A stretch of DNA of 64,000 nucleotides. Origin: Asterella californica (taxonomy: Eukaryota > Streptophyta > Marchantiopsida > Marchantiales > Aytoniaceae). Below are positions 31,339-41,591 of this stretch, piece by piece; positions within the stretch are counted from its first letter, which is position 1; every line of letters begins with the position of its first letter. The notes below the pieces were generated by a model. That model saw only the letters and a program-made list of their open reading frames with translations. It was not told where the DNA came from and did not search any database. The stretch spans positions 37,494,501-37,558,500 of the forward strand of contig JAYKYS010000002.1 in the NCBI GenBank assembly GCA_036924285.1. Reading direction: 5' to 3'. Made by a program: the position numbers and the translations under genes.

Positions 31339-34300
31339 TCAACATGAACTCTGATAATGGGGGCCAAGAATATCCTGTAAAGTGACGCCTTTAAAAACTA
31401 CACCAAACTTAAGTCTCAATGGTTTTCTACCTTCATCTTTAGTATCCCACTCGTCTCCATCGCTGTCATTGTTGCCGGCTTCATTATCCGAGTCAGTGTC
31501 ACTTGCTGTTTCCCATTCTGAATCCTCTTCTTCTTCTTCTTCTTCCTCCTCCTCCTCCCTGAAATCGTCAGCGTAATCGTTCTCATGTTGAATGCCACCG
31601 TGCTTCTGTGCAGCTCCCTTAAATAACCAGGAAGCTTGCATCTGCTTCTTGACAAGCTTCTCTACGTACTCGGGAACTCGATTCTGCTTCAATTCCACGT
31701 CACCTTCCGGAGCTTGAGAGCACTCGTTGATGAACATGATTGCATCTAACAGGCTTTCTTTTGCCAAACCCAATATTTCGTACGCTTGTGCTCTCCGCCA
31801 TAAGCTCTTCCCGTGTCGATTTACAGGGTTGTGTAGGCACAGAGCCCTTGTAGTATCACTTATAGCTTCCTTGGGATTTCGAAGCATCAGATGACACTGT
31901 GCTCTGTTACTATGCAACACTACTCGTTCCTTCTTCGCTCGGAGTGGGCACAGAGCTAAGGCTTCAGAGTATTTTGAGGCAGCTCCTTGAATATCCCCCG
32001 ACGAAAACCTGGCGTTACCCTCCAACTTTACAACCAACGCTGCTGCTTGTTTGATTTGCAGATCTTCTTTAGGAACATTCTTTTCCCACTTCATTTTCTT
32101 GCGAAACACTGCAAGATTGTCCAGTAAACTTCTGGTCTCAGGAGAGAGTTTAGATGCGACTTCCCCTGAGGGGAAAGGATTGTAATCCTGTAGAAGCACA
32201 GAAGTTATAAATTCACCAACACGTTTATGTTCACCCAGACTAGGTAGATCCACCAAGTCCAGAAGTGCAACGGCTGCTTTCTCAAGTACCTGCAACCGTC
32301 CGGGAGAAGATACAAGGTTAGCTAGCTTGCTCAGGCTTTCCCAGAACGTCTTGATATACTTACTAGACATGTCAAATGTCCTCTCATTCGGTTTCCTAGT
32401 CACTTCCATTCTCACATCTTAAGGCAAATTACGGTCAAAAATCTCAAAGCGGTCGTCCACAGGCCTCAAGAGGACGGAGTTTAAGACTTCTGTGTGAAGA
32501 AAATGTCCACCAGAGAGTTCTTACGCGGCTTGAAAGACACGTATAGCCCTCTTTAGGAGGACAGACAGGAATATCATCATTCAGAACATTGGCGGTGGTA
32601 TTTCACCACCCAAGGAGACTCTCAAGAATGGTTCAAAAAGTCATTCAGAGGCTCCCAGCTCAATGCGAAGTTGGAAAATAGATTACTCATAGCAGACCTG
32701 GGGACCCTCAAAGATGTGCCTCGAGGTTTGCCTTCTGTGTAGTAATACAGAAGGTCGCCTTATAAGTAGTGACGAAGGATTTCAGGAACACTGGTGTAGT
32801 TGTAGGAGTTTCTTCACAACGAAGCCAAAAAATAACTCGGGTACACTTTGCCCCAGTTTTCAATACAAAGGAATCTGACTGCGAAGTGCTAGACCCGAGT
32901 CCCGAAGGATCCATTGTCATTCGCCACCTGGAATCTATAGTAACAGTGAGACGATCTGTAAATAGGAAGCATTGCTTGTTTACTAAGTAGGCGAGTGTTC
33001 ATTCTTTGCAAGTAGCAGAAACTAACCAGAAAGGATACCACTTCTAGCGGGAGTCCCACTATCCAATAAATCGCGCAAACTACCAGATCGAGGACCATCC
33101 CTAAGTTTCTTGGTCGAACGAATTAGGTAGTTGATTCAGTGACTCCCTCTAGACAGTCTCCAGTAATCAAGTCACTTGAAGCTCTGACAACTGTAGAACT
33201 TGACAGCTACTTACACACCGGTTCAGACTGCCACACATCTGGCAGACGTTAAACGTATACCAATGCGCCGCTGTCTTAAAAAGTCAGAAAACGCGTCTAG
33301 AAAAGTCATCCATGATGTCTGCTTGAGAAGTGGAGGAGATTGATTAATAGTTTGGTTACCTATCTGTCCAGTTCAACTCTATAGGACTTGAAGGGGCCGA
33401 CGTACGGACCGAAGTGCGTGGTTCCAAGTTCTCTCACATTCCTGCAACCATCTTCCTGCCGACCTGCCTAGGTGGCCTGTAACGATAAGGGATTTGAATT
33501 TAGCTTTTCCAGGCGGCTGTGAGTAGATTCACAGCTCAGATCCAGAAAAACCATACGGCGAGCTCAAGTTTTTAACATAAGTCTCAAAGGATCAGCAGTT
33601 TAGGAGAATGTTTGGATGTCCAAAGTAGAGCCCAGTCTGTCTTTCCACGTGAGTGAGCAACGCAGGTTTGTCAATCGAAACGCCCACAAGAAGAAGGGTG
33701 TTTAAAGAGACATATCAAGCGATCAATGCAGAAAGACGAGAGTTCAGAACTAAACGTTACCTTGAAACGAGTATCTGTATCCTGGAGAAGCCATATTAAG
33801 CAGTCCACCGCCATGCACTGCCAGTCATCCGAGGAACGAGCTATATTACAAAGTGATTCTACTACGCCCGGACATTCTGCCACAGATGGCCTCCCAGCTC
33901 TCTGGTGACAAATAGTTCTTAGAAGCCCAACGCCTGCTGGAGAAGTCTCGTTGACCAGACCTCCCCATATTCCAGGGAGCCTTGCCAAAAAATCTTGTCG
34001 ACAGATTACGGGGAGGAATTCGGACTTGAAAGCAAAGCAGTTGATGAGCTGTAAGGACCAGCACTGAAGCTGACTGGCCCATTCCTCTGCTTTCCTCGAT
34101 TCCATCTCCAGACCTCCGGTGCCTCGAGTTAGGAGATCACAGTGGTAACTTATTCTTCTGTCAACAAACTGGAGAAAATGAGTATACACAATATCAAGTG
34201 CATCCATCGCCAGCTGTATTGACAATTCCAGAATCTCGTCATGCTCTGCTACATACGGAAACGTACTATCATATGTAGCCAGATGACCGAGTGCTCTCAC

Positions 34301-34729
34301 CGCGACCCTCTGCTCCACCCAAGTAAGTCTCCCTTTCAGCAGTTCCAGTAATGGTGATATGACCCCTGCCTGTACTGCCCGTACGGCAAACTCTTCCACA
34401 TTCATGGTGTAAGACCCTATCACGTGAGCAGCGTAGTACGGTATATAAATATTTTGGTCCTGAGATAACCATTCCCTGTTGTCAATCCCTTTCCATATGA
34501 GAGAAGCCATACACTCAAAAATTCCTAGCTCCAAAAACTCTGGGTCATTGGGATGAGCCATTGCCGTATTCCACAGCCCACTAATTGCTAGCACCTGTCC
34601 TTGTTCATTCTGGCCTGGAAGTTCTTTGAAGAACTTGGCAACCATCGTGCGCCGCTTCACAGGATTGCTTTCCTTCATGACGCAAAAGAAGCACCCGGGA
34701 AGTGGACAATCCGAACTTCCTTTCTCCAT
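31339..34729 (-). CDS. ARM-repeat / tetratricopeptide-repeat (TPR) protein, two exons
   Basis: Exons 34729-33761 and 32289-31339 join in phase 0 (donor AAG|GTAACG, acceptor TTGCAG|GTACTT) into 639 residues; the intron is 1471 bp. The start chosen is ATG 34729 (MEKGSSDCPLPGCFFCVMKE), where plant relatives start; the open frame upstream lacks an ATG. The N-terminal half has armadillo-like helices (YYAAHVIGSYTMNVEEFA, WVEQRVAVRALGHLATYDSTFP). Residues about 402-516 form three TPRs (EGNARFSSGDIQGAASKYSEALAL). Residues 564-606 are very acidic, and the conserved-looking C-terminus is GVTLQDILGPHY. I recognise this as the plant ARM/TPR family that includes Arabidopsis AT5G43120. Its function is unknown to me; TPR and ARM domains bind proteins, so a scaffold or co-chaperone role is an inference. 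An extra small exon in the intron cannot be excluded. Confidence 0.88.
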
Positions 34730-37078
34730 CTGCTGTGGGGGTAAGCGCAGCAAACTCCTTTACCTTCTTCTTCTGCTTCTTCAGTTGCTCCGATGAATTT
34801 GCTGCTCGTACCACCACTCTCCATCGAGGAATAGCACCTCGGAACTACGCAACATTGCTTTGACTGCATAGAGGGAGCGGCACAAGGACGTGTGAGACAA
34901 TGCGGAAAGAGACGGAAACGAACAAGAATTTCATCTATCTATCTATCTGCAAAACTCAACACCCTTACCGTTCTGAAAATCGAAGCTATGAACAGCAACG
35001 TGCTTGTGTCCTTACAATAAAAGTGAAACAGGAAGATTCATTACGTCCATCCCATCGCCAGGCATAGAAAGGGATTACAACGATGGAACTTAGACATCGT
35101 GCGACCTAGCGACTACATCCGTCATGCCGGGCGGAACAGAGAAGAGCATCGTCGACTGTCGCAAGTCTATACATGTAACCCCTCTGAGAAGAAGAGAGGA
35201 GAAGAGAGAATACACGCAGTGCGCATTGTGTTTCATCCGCGCAGGGGCCACTGGGCAGAAGCGTAGCATTCCGGCCCAATGTCGAAATGCGGGGGTCGAG
35301 TATGGATGGAGTAAGCAGTTCGAACTGGTTAGATAATGAGGTAAGTTGCAAGTTTGCTGACAATCCGCGGGCTACATAGATGTGGTCCCGAGTAGCTTCC
35401 CACTCCCTCTGTCACGGCGCTCTGACAAATTCCAGCTGTAAATATGCTTCATCCACATCCTCCATTTCTGACGACGGAAGATAAAATTCATAAAATTTTA
35501 CATCGAGGAAAGGAAGGAAGATTACATTTTAGGATCCGGAGGAGGCGAAGAGGAGAGACAGAAGAAGATTAGAATCCCACTAACCTTTCACCTCCTCAGA
35601 ATTACTTGACATCTGTTGGCGCCTTTGCGTATGTGCAAAATCGCTGGCTGGTAAACTGATATTTATGTTTGATAAGCTGTAAATGGAACTAGAAAAATGA
35701 GGAAGTTGGATGATGCTACGAGCTTTACAGAACGAGTGCTCTCCTCCGAACTGTTCGAAGACCACCACTATCCTCCATTCCTTCCTAGTATTCACGCGCT
35801 TGGAGTTTCAATTCCATACTGGGAGATCAGCAGCTATCAGTATCCACCACACCATGCCTCGCGGCTTCAGCTAATCAGTGAGTGAGTAAGTCGGAGGAGT
35901 CTACTGAGGCTTTCTCTGAGTGCAAGGTGCGAAGAAGATGGTGCGCTGAATATAACAACAAGAAGTCGACGGCCATGTCGGACAGACAGAAACCGGCGGG
36001 ATCGTTCCCCAACAGAATCTACCCGGGAAACAAGCTGTTAACGGATCACTGCTCCTGAATGAGCGCTTCGACGGCAGAGAATGTGTGTGGCAACTGCAGG
36101 GTCCAGAAAGCCGGCTCCATCTGGTTATACAAACGTAACGTAAAAGGACCTGACTAGTCCAACGAACGAACCACTGACTCCCCGGCCAACTGCTACCAAG
36201 GAACAGGTGAGTAGTAGAAGAACGCAGATCGCATAGTGCAGACAGTTTTACTCACCCAGCCAGCTGCTACCAAGGAACAGGTGAGTAGTGGAAGAACGCA
36301 GATCGCTTTGTGCATACAATTCGAGCCCGAACGACGCGAGTATTTGGCCGGCCCTTTCGCTCGAACTGTGCCATTATTTCCGGCCACGAGACTCCCTCCG
36401 CATGGCTGGACGATGCATTATCAGCATTTGTACCATTCCTGATTTCTGATTGCCATCCTCTTTCATCATCCTCTCTCACAGCATCGGCAGCAGCAGGCAG
36501 ACGATGAGGACGACGGAACAAGGACGGACGGACAGGTGACAGGCGAAAAGACTCACCCAGAGGAGCAGCAGCTTTAGGCTGGACTGAGGCGGAGCTTTGG
36601 GCTTAGCTTGCCTCTGTCGTCTGGAACGGAGCCGAGCCGACCGTCCATTCACTTCTACTCGTCCCCTGCAGTAAGAGACAGGCGGGCAGGCGGGGGAGGA
36701 GAAAAGCGAAAGCACTGTGCAGCGCAGCGACGACGGATACAAAATTCAAGAGTGGGATATAGCTGGACAGAGTGGACAAACAAAGTGAAAAGGCTGACAT
36801 GGCTCCGTAATCCATCCTTGATCACCGAGACCTTGAACGTGCGAGCCTGCTCCGGAGCTGACAAACCCGCTGTCTGATGTATCAATGGCGCTCTCCGCGA
36901 TCGAGTACGGTACACCGCTGCAACTCCGTCACTAACCCGTTGTATCGGTAAGTGAACAGTAAGTCATTTTAGAAGTAATTAGTGACTGTCAAAGCTGGAA
37001 CCTTTAGGAAATATTCTTCTCTCCCGAGAAAGTGTTACAAGGCTAACATGTAACACTTCCCCTCGACGAGTTGGAGGC
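34730..37078. other. Intergenic / 5' region, no gene recognised
   Basis: Includes an (ATCT)4 microsatellite (34933-34948) in the likely 5' leader region of the ARM/TPR gene, and a 74-bp tandem duplication (see 36185). Several GC-rich open frames around 36.2-36.9 kb overlap on both strands and I could not recognise any. Confidence 0.4.
36185..36315. repeat. 74-bp tandem duplication
   Basis: The unit starting GCCAACTGCTACCAAGG at 36185 repeats at 36259 with few changes (CTACCAAGGAACAGGTGAGTA is shared); the second copy is partial. Confidence 0.75.
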
Positions 37079-37120
37079 ATGGCGGCAGTAGCGAAGGTGA
37101 TCAAGTATAGAAATATGCAG
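37079..37120 (+). CDS. Candidate first coding exon of an unidentified gene
   Basis: ATG at 37079 opens a 14-codon frame (MAAVAKVIKYRNMQ) that ends CAG|GTGAGA, a strong donor site. A matching phase-0 exon with acceptor and donor lies at 47295-47355, beyond element D. If real, D sits in intron 1. I do not recognise the protein, and two short exons are weak evidence. Confidence 0.25.
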
Positions 37121-37768
37121 GTGAGACATCACTTCATCTCTTTAGCCTTGAGATATACGAATCGACAACTTCAGAGTTCGGCATTTTTTTTAGATTGTGT
37201 CATAGTCTACCATGAGAGACATCAGAGGTACCAAAATTTTTTTTGCGCATTATGTTCTTTAGACAGCGAGTTTCCATTGTTCTACAGAGAACTCTTAAGA
37301 ACGATATGCAACCTTAGAGCTATTGATAGAAGGGCTTAGCCCCGTTGTTCTTTCTCCCTTCCTACATTCGGAGCTTTGGTTGCTTGGTCCTTCGGATCCT
37401 TCTTTCCCTTGTAAGACTTGATGAGGTTTTTCAATCCGTTGGCTATTCATTGCGTCGCAGTTCTCTCGAAAGTGTTACAGCTACGATCAAGAGATCACGG
37501 ATATTTTGTACAGTTATTTTTGGAGGAAGTCGCAAGGAACCATGGCGGTCGTTTTTAACTCTCTTTTTTTCCAAATCGTATGTGAGTTTTAGTCGTAAGA
37601 AAATTCAGAACTTCAAAAATTTATTGAAATAATTAAAAAATTAAAAATCATAGAGTGATTCAAAAACACCCCTTGAGCGATACATGGCTCTAGACAGAAC
37701 TCACCTTCGACAAACTACGGTCATTTCCTTCTTGTCCTTAGAGAATCGTTTGTTTTAATTTAACACGC
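37121..37768. other. Spacer left of element D
   Basis: Possibly intron. The frames 37121-37339 and 37345-37632 show no recognisable domain. T-rich tracts near 37190 and 37560. The target duplication ACGC of D is at 37765-37768. Confidence 0.4.
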
Positions 37769-39141
37769 TGTCGCGCTACTTGGCGGCTACATGCTTGACT
37801 TCTACTCCGACGCTTAGGTTTGGTAGTTCTAGAAGTTAGCTCATATTACTTCTAGTCTTTTATGTATATGTTTGACACCTTTGCATACGGTGTTAACACT
37901 ATTTTGAGTCCTAGTAGGCTGATAGTATGTTAGTTATCTTGTTCAAGCATTTGTGCGCTTGTGCAAGTGACTTCTTACTTGTCTATGACGTTCAATGTAC
38001 ATAACTTAGGGTTTCCATGCTGATAGGGGTTTGAGCTCATGGGTTGTACTTACTTGTCGCCCATGCACGCTTTCTAGCTAATTTAAGTTAACTTTCAGGG
38101 TTGCGTGTCGTTTTAGGTAGTTTAAGTTATACGCTGGCACTCTAGGGGGCTTGACGTGGTAGCCTATGAGTGTAGAAAAGTTACCAGGTAGTTTAAGGCA
38201 CAAAAGGACAGTCAAGTGGAGCTATGAACTCCCATTGGTCCATTTTTGTCTTTTGTAAAACTCTAAGTTTAGAAACAGAGCTCTAGAGGAGAGTTCGAGC
38301 AATTGGTGAGGGATCTTCGAAATCTGAGAACACAGGAAGAGAGAGCTCGTCGTGCCAAGCACTGTCAGTGAAATTTTTGCTCGATTTGGATCAATAAACA
38401 AGGAGTTATGCCCAATTGAAGTTCGGATTGTGCCAAAACTGCGTCACTTTTGTTGATTTTGGGGTTTTCGGTGCCAATTGCAGCAGAATTGAGGAAATCA
38501 CTTCAAAACTTCGTGGTTGCGTTCACTGTCAGGAGGGCTACGACTGTCCAAAAAGTTTCGTATCATTTGAGTAATTGAGTAATTCAGGGCGGCCGCTGAA
38601 GCAGAGGGGGTCTGAAAAGCTCTTAATCTAGAGCAGCGACTTTAGAGAAGGAGATCTGGAGTTCTACAAACATTCAGGAGTCCCAACTTCACAGGGATGT
38701 TCAGCATCCTGTAGACTTCAAATACTGTGAGAAGATTTGAAATTCATCGAGCCAATTCTCTGTTCTATGTCTGAATAGTTGTCTAGGTACCAGAAATTGC
38801 CATAATTCTCTTATTCAGAACTTTTCTGTTCATATCTCCGTGTCAGAATTTGATCTCAGGTTGAAACTTCGTCTGTGAGTTCAGTAGTACCTCATTTGCA
38901 TGTAGGGGAAGTTTAGAGGTCTAAACCTTCATAGTTTTCCTCTCTTTGAGTGTCAAAGTTCACCGCTTAAGCCTATTACTACCAGTGAGACCTAAATTTC
39001 GCTTTTTGAGCATATCAGAGGATCCTACACTCCTGTGTGAGTGTTTATAGCTCCTGTTGTGACCTGAAAGCCAACCTCTTGAGTAAACAACCATAGCCAG
39101 AAGCCCGGCGCTTTCCTAGGTAGACGGATCACACTCCGACA
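37769..39141 (+). repeat. Element D 5' LTR
   Basis: 1373 bp, begins TGTCGCGCTACTTGG and ends TCCGACA. Near identical to 45105-46477. Confidence 0.97.
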
Positions 39142-39153
39142 TACTCTCTTTTT

Positions 39154-39172
39154 TGGTGAACTCGACGTGAAA
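39154..39172 (+). other. Element D primer-binding site, tRNA-Trp-like
   Basis: TGGTGAACTCGACGTGAAA, 12 bases after the LTR. Its complement resembles the plant tRNA-Trp 3' end (TTCACGTCGGGTTCACCA) with one or two mismatches, from memory. The gap to the LTR is longer than usual. Confidence 0.55.
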
Positions 39173-39218
39173 CACCTAGGGTGGGAGTTTTCTTGAGAGT
39201 GTTACAGGATCAGATATC

Positions 39219-40055
39219 ATGGCCAACCAAGGATCATCAAGTGGAGGTGTTGCTGCTGCTCAGCAACCTATTCAGTTTGATGCTGCTACGATGAAGATGT
39301 TCCAAGCTTTTTCCATGTTTATGCAGCAGCAGCAGAGCACAGAGAGGAAGGAGGTATTAGCAACCAAGGCGTTGCAATCGGTGGTGCATCAGATGGATCA
39401 GTTCAAGGGGACAGATATTTCCAAGTATGTGCGATACTATGCTAGGGAGATGGAGGTGAACAAGGTACCTGAGAAGGAGATGGTGGAGAACTTTGAACTT
39501 GCTGTTGTCCCTGAGATTCGTGGGCGTGTGAAGGAGCTCAAGCAGCAGCAAGGACAGAGTTGGGAGAGCTTTATGCGCGCTTTGAAGGAGGAGTACTACA
39601 CTGAAGATTCAGAGAGGGTGACCAAGAGAACATTCTTGGAGTGGGTGGTGAAACCTAACAAAGGTTTGTCTGTAAATGAGTTGTTAAGGGAGTTTGATCG
39701 TCAATATGCTCAGCTTTCTAGGACAGAGAAGCTTACACTAGAGGTTGAGAAGACCGAGCTTTTCCTACAAGCAGCGGACGTGACTATTCAGGAGAAGCTT
39801 GAGCTGTTGCTGGAAGACAAGAGTGAGGAGAGAGGATTGAAGACTGACTGGAAGGAGGTTGAAGAGGCTGTTTCTTTGCTGGCCAAGAGACAGAGAAGAA
39901 GGGACAAGGTGGTGGTAAGTGAAGCAGCACCTCTGATAATTCCTGTCAAGCAGTTGCCTACTAAGCCTGCTTTGGTAATTGCTAGAGAGGAAGACTCACC
40001 GCTTGATGAGTTGATTAAGGGTATGAAGGAGCTTAAGCTTAAGCTCACTAGGTAA
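39219..40055 (+). CDS. gag: Element D gag, capsid part
   Basis: 278 codons from ATG 39219, which begins MANQGSSSGG. Shows a Gln-rich N-terminus, then the gag helical region (FKGTDISKYVRYYAREMEV, WESFMRALKEEYY, TKRTFLEWV, LNELLREFDR-type motif, LFLQAADV) and a Lys/Arg-rich C-terminus. It ends at TAA 40053-40055, but the same frame continues directly into the zinc knuckle. The older relative A has sense codons here, so the TAA probably arose from a Gln codon. Confidence 0.9.
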   Translation: MANQGSSSGGVAAAQQPIQFDAATMKMFQAFSMFMQQQQSTERKEVLATKALQSVVHQMDQFKGTDISKYVRYYAREMEVNKVPEKEMVENFELAVVPEIRGRVKELKQQQGQSWESFMRALKEEYYTEDSERVTKRTFLEWVVKPNKGLSVNELLREFDRQYAQLSRTEKLTLEVEKTELFLQAADVTIQEKLELLLEDKSEERGLKTDWKEVEEAVSLLAKRQRRRDKVVVSEAAPLIIPVKQLPTKPALVIAREEDSPLDELIKGMKELKLKLTR

Positions 40056-41591
40056 GAAGAGAAGGAGCAGAATGTACAGCCTGCTATGCAGAGACCTCAG
40101 ATGAGAGAAGGCTTTGTTCATCGTTGTATATGGTGTGATAGCCTAGACCATGTAAGGAGAGATTGTGGGGAGTTTTCAGATGCATTGAGGAAGGATCTGA
40201 TCTTCTTCAAAGACGGTAAGATCCATTTGAGAGAGACTGGGATGATGTTGGGAACCAACTTTGGCAAGGGTGGTATGAAGAGACTTGTGAATGAGATATC
40301 AGCATCACATGCTGTTTCTCTTGTGAATGCTGCTACCTGTGGAGTGAAAGTGGAGATGGAGAGAGAGAAAGGGACTACTGGGTTGTGGTCAGATGTAGTG
40401 CGGTCCGTAGCTAGAACAGAGCTAGACAAGGATGTGCTACAAAGGGTTGGCAACTCAATTAGAGAAACTACAGGATGGAATGACCCTGTGGATACTATGT
40501 CAGTGCATGCTTATGTTGCAAGAAGTCAGCATGAAGCTGTACTAGAAGAAAAACGCAGGAGGGAGGATGCAGGTGAGGCTTCTACAGCCAAACGACCTGC
40601 TACCAAGAGTGAAAGGGCTAGACCAGAGACAAGGCAGGAGACAACACCTACTCGGGAGGAGACTATGGAGGATCTACCACCTACAACACCAAAGGAGAAG
40701 GAAAGAAGCAAGGAGAAGGGTAAGATGCCTGCATACAAACTTCAGTCTGATATTGAGATTGCTACAGACCTGAAGCAAGTGTTAGAGAATCGTATCTTGA
40801 ATGGGAAGGTTGAGTTTACCTTGGGTGAGATTCTTGGGATAGCAAAGCGTGAGTTCCATGAGGTTATCATAGATATCATCAAGAGAAAACGTCAGATTTT
40901 GGGTGAAGCAGCTACGCTTAACGCTCTAGGGACCAAACTGTCGGAGGATGAGGAGGATGAGATTGCTGGTTACTGCTCTCAAGTATCAGAGGGAAGATCA
41001 GATCAGCACGTGAGGTTTGAAGATGAGGTGGAAGCATCGCAGAAGAGCCATTATTCTCACAACCATTGGGCGAGAGCAACCACAGAGACCTTAGTGAAGC
41101 TGGAAGATCTAGAGGAACCTGTGGTGGCGTTGATTGATCATGGCTCAGAGATTAATCTGATGTCTAAGGAGCTGTACAAGCGTGGGAGGTGGCCCATAGA
41201 CACCGATCATGGATGGCTTATCCGTGCTGCCAACAACCAGAGGGGAGAACTCTATGGTGCTTGTCCCAACATCAAGGTAACTGTGGGTGACATCAGTGAT
41301 GTTCAGAATTTCTTTGTGCAAGACATGTCAACCTATCCTATCATTCTAGGGCAGCCTTACATTACTGCTGTTAGAATGGAGACACGAGTTATGGATGATG
41401 GTTCAGCTTATGCTAGGATACGTAGTAGAGACGGCAAAAGAGCTGTTCAGTTTTTGACCGTTGCTGCAGAACATGAGAGGAATCGTGATAGCTTGAGAGA
41501 CCGTCCACTGCCTAAGATTACTCAGGAGTTCAGAGAGTCTAGGGGTTTTGGCAAAGTACCATTGAAGAGCGAGACTTCAACGGTACAGTAG
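40056..41591 (+). CDS. Element D nucleocapsid zinc knuckle and DHGS aspartic protease
   Basis: In frame with gag after the TAA. A CX2CX4HX4C knuckle (CIWCDSLDHVRRDC) comes first, then a charged linker (EETMEDLPPTTPKEKERS), then an aspartic protease at about 41120-41460. Its catalytic loop is ALIDHGSEINLMS, with D-H-G-S where retroviral-type proteases have D-S/T-G-A/S. Further motifs: DHGWLIRAANNQRGELYGACP, YPIILGQPYITAVRMETRVMDDGS, AVQFLTV. A has the same DHGS, so it is a family trait. The protease would cut the polyprotein. The frame ends at TAG 41589-41591, overlapping the RT frame by 49 bases. Confidence 0.88.
   Translation, partial: EEKEQNVQPAMQRPQMREGFVHRCIWCDSLDHVRRDCGEFSDALRKDLIFFKDGKIHLRETGMMLGTNFGKGGMKRLVNEISASHAVSLVNAATCGVKVEMEREKGTTGLWSDVVRSVARTELDKDVLQRVGNSIRETTGWNDPVDTMSVHAYVARSQHEAVLEEKRRREDAGEASTAKRPATKSERARPETRQETTPTREETMEDLPPTTPKEKERSKEKGKMPAYKLQSDIEIATDLKQVLENRILNGKVEFTLGEILGIAKREFHEVIIDIIKRKRQILGEAATLNALGTKLSEDEEDEIAGYCSQVSEGRSDQHVRFEDEVEASQKSHYSHNHWARATTETLVKLEDLEEPVVALIDHGSEINLMSKELYKRGRWPIDTDHGWLIRAANNQRGELYGACPNIKVTVGDISDVQNFFVQDMSTYPIILGQPYITAVRMETRVMDDGSAYARIRSRDGKRAVQFLTVAAEHERNRDSLRDRPLPKITQEFRESRGFGKVPLKSETSTVQ
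41543..41586 (+). promoter_or_regulatory. Programmed -1 ribosomal frameshift cassette (protease to RT)
   Basis: Slippery heptamer G GGT TTT (41543-41549) in the protease frame fits X XXY YYZ. A 7-nt spacer (41550-41556) precedes a hairpin: 5' arm TACCATTGAAG (41557-41567), loop of 7 (AGCGAGA), 3' arm CTTCAACGGTA (41575-41585). That is 10 of 11 positions paired, with an optional outer G-C (41556/41586). The -1 frame has TAG at 41540-41542, so the RT frame opens exactly at the heptamer. The protease frame stops at 41589-41591, just after the hairpin. Element A has the same layout at 10540-10582. Confidence 0.85.

Noticed and set aside
32889..33098. Minus-strand 69-codon ORF in the intron of the ARM/TPR gene.
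   Set aside because: No domain, no splice-compatible borders; the flanking exons already join in phase.
36267..36915. Several GC-rich ORFs on both strands.
   Set aside because: They overlap one another, span a 74-bp tandem duplication, and show no family features.
36985..37060. Short similarity to 47955-48010 (TGTCAAAG.TG.AACCTTT) as a repeat flanking element D.
   Set aside because: Only about 50 bp and imperfect; D has its own exact borders and target duplication, so this is not part of it.
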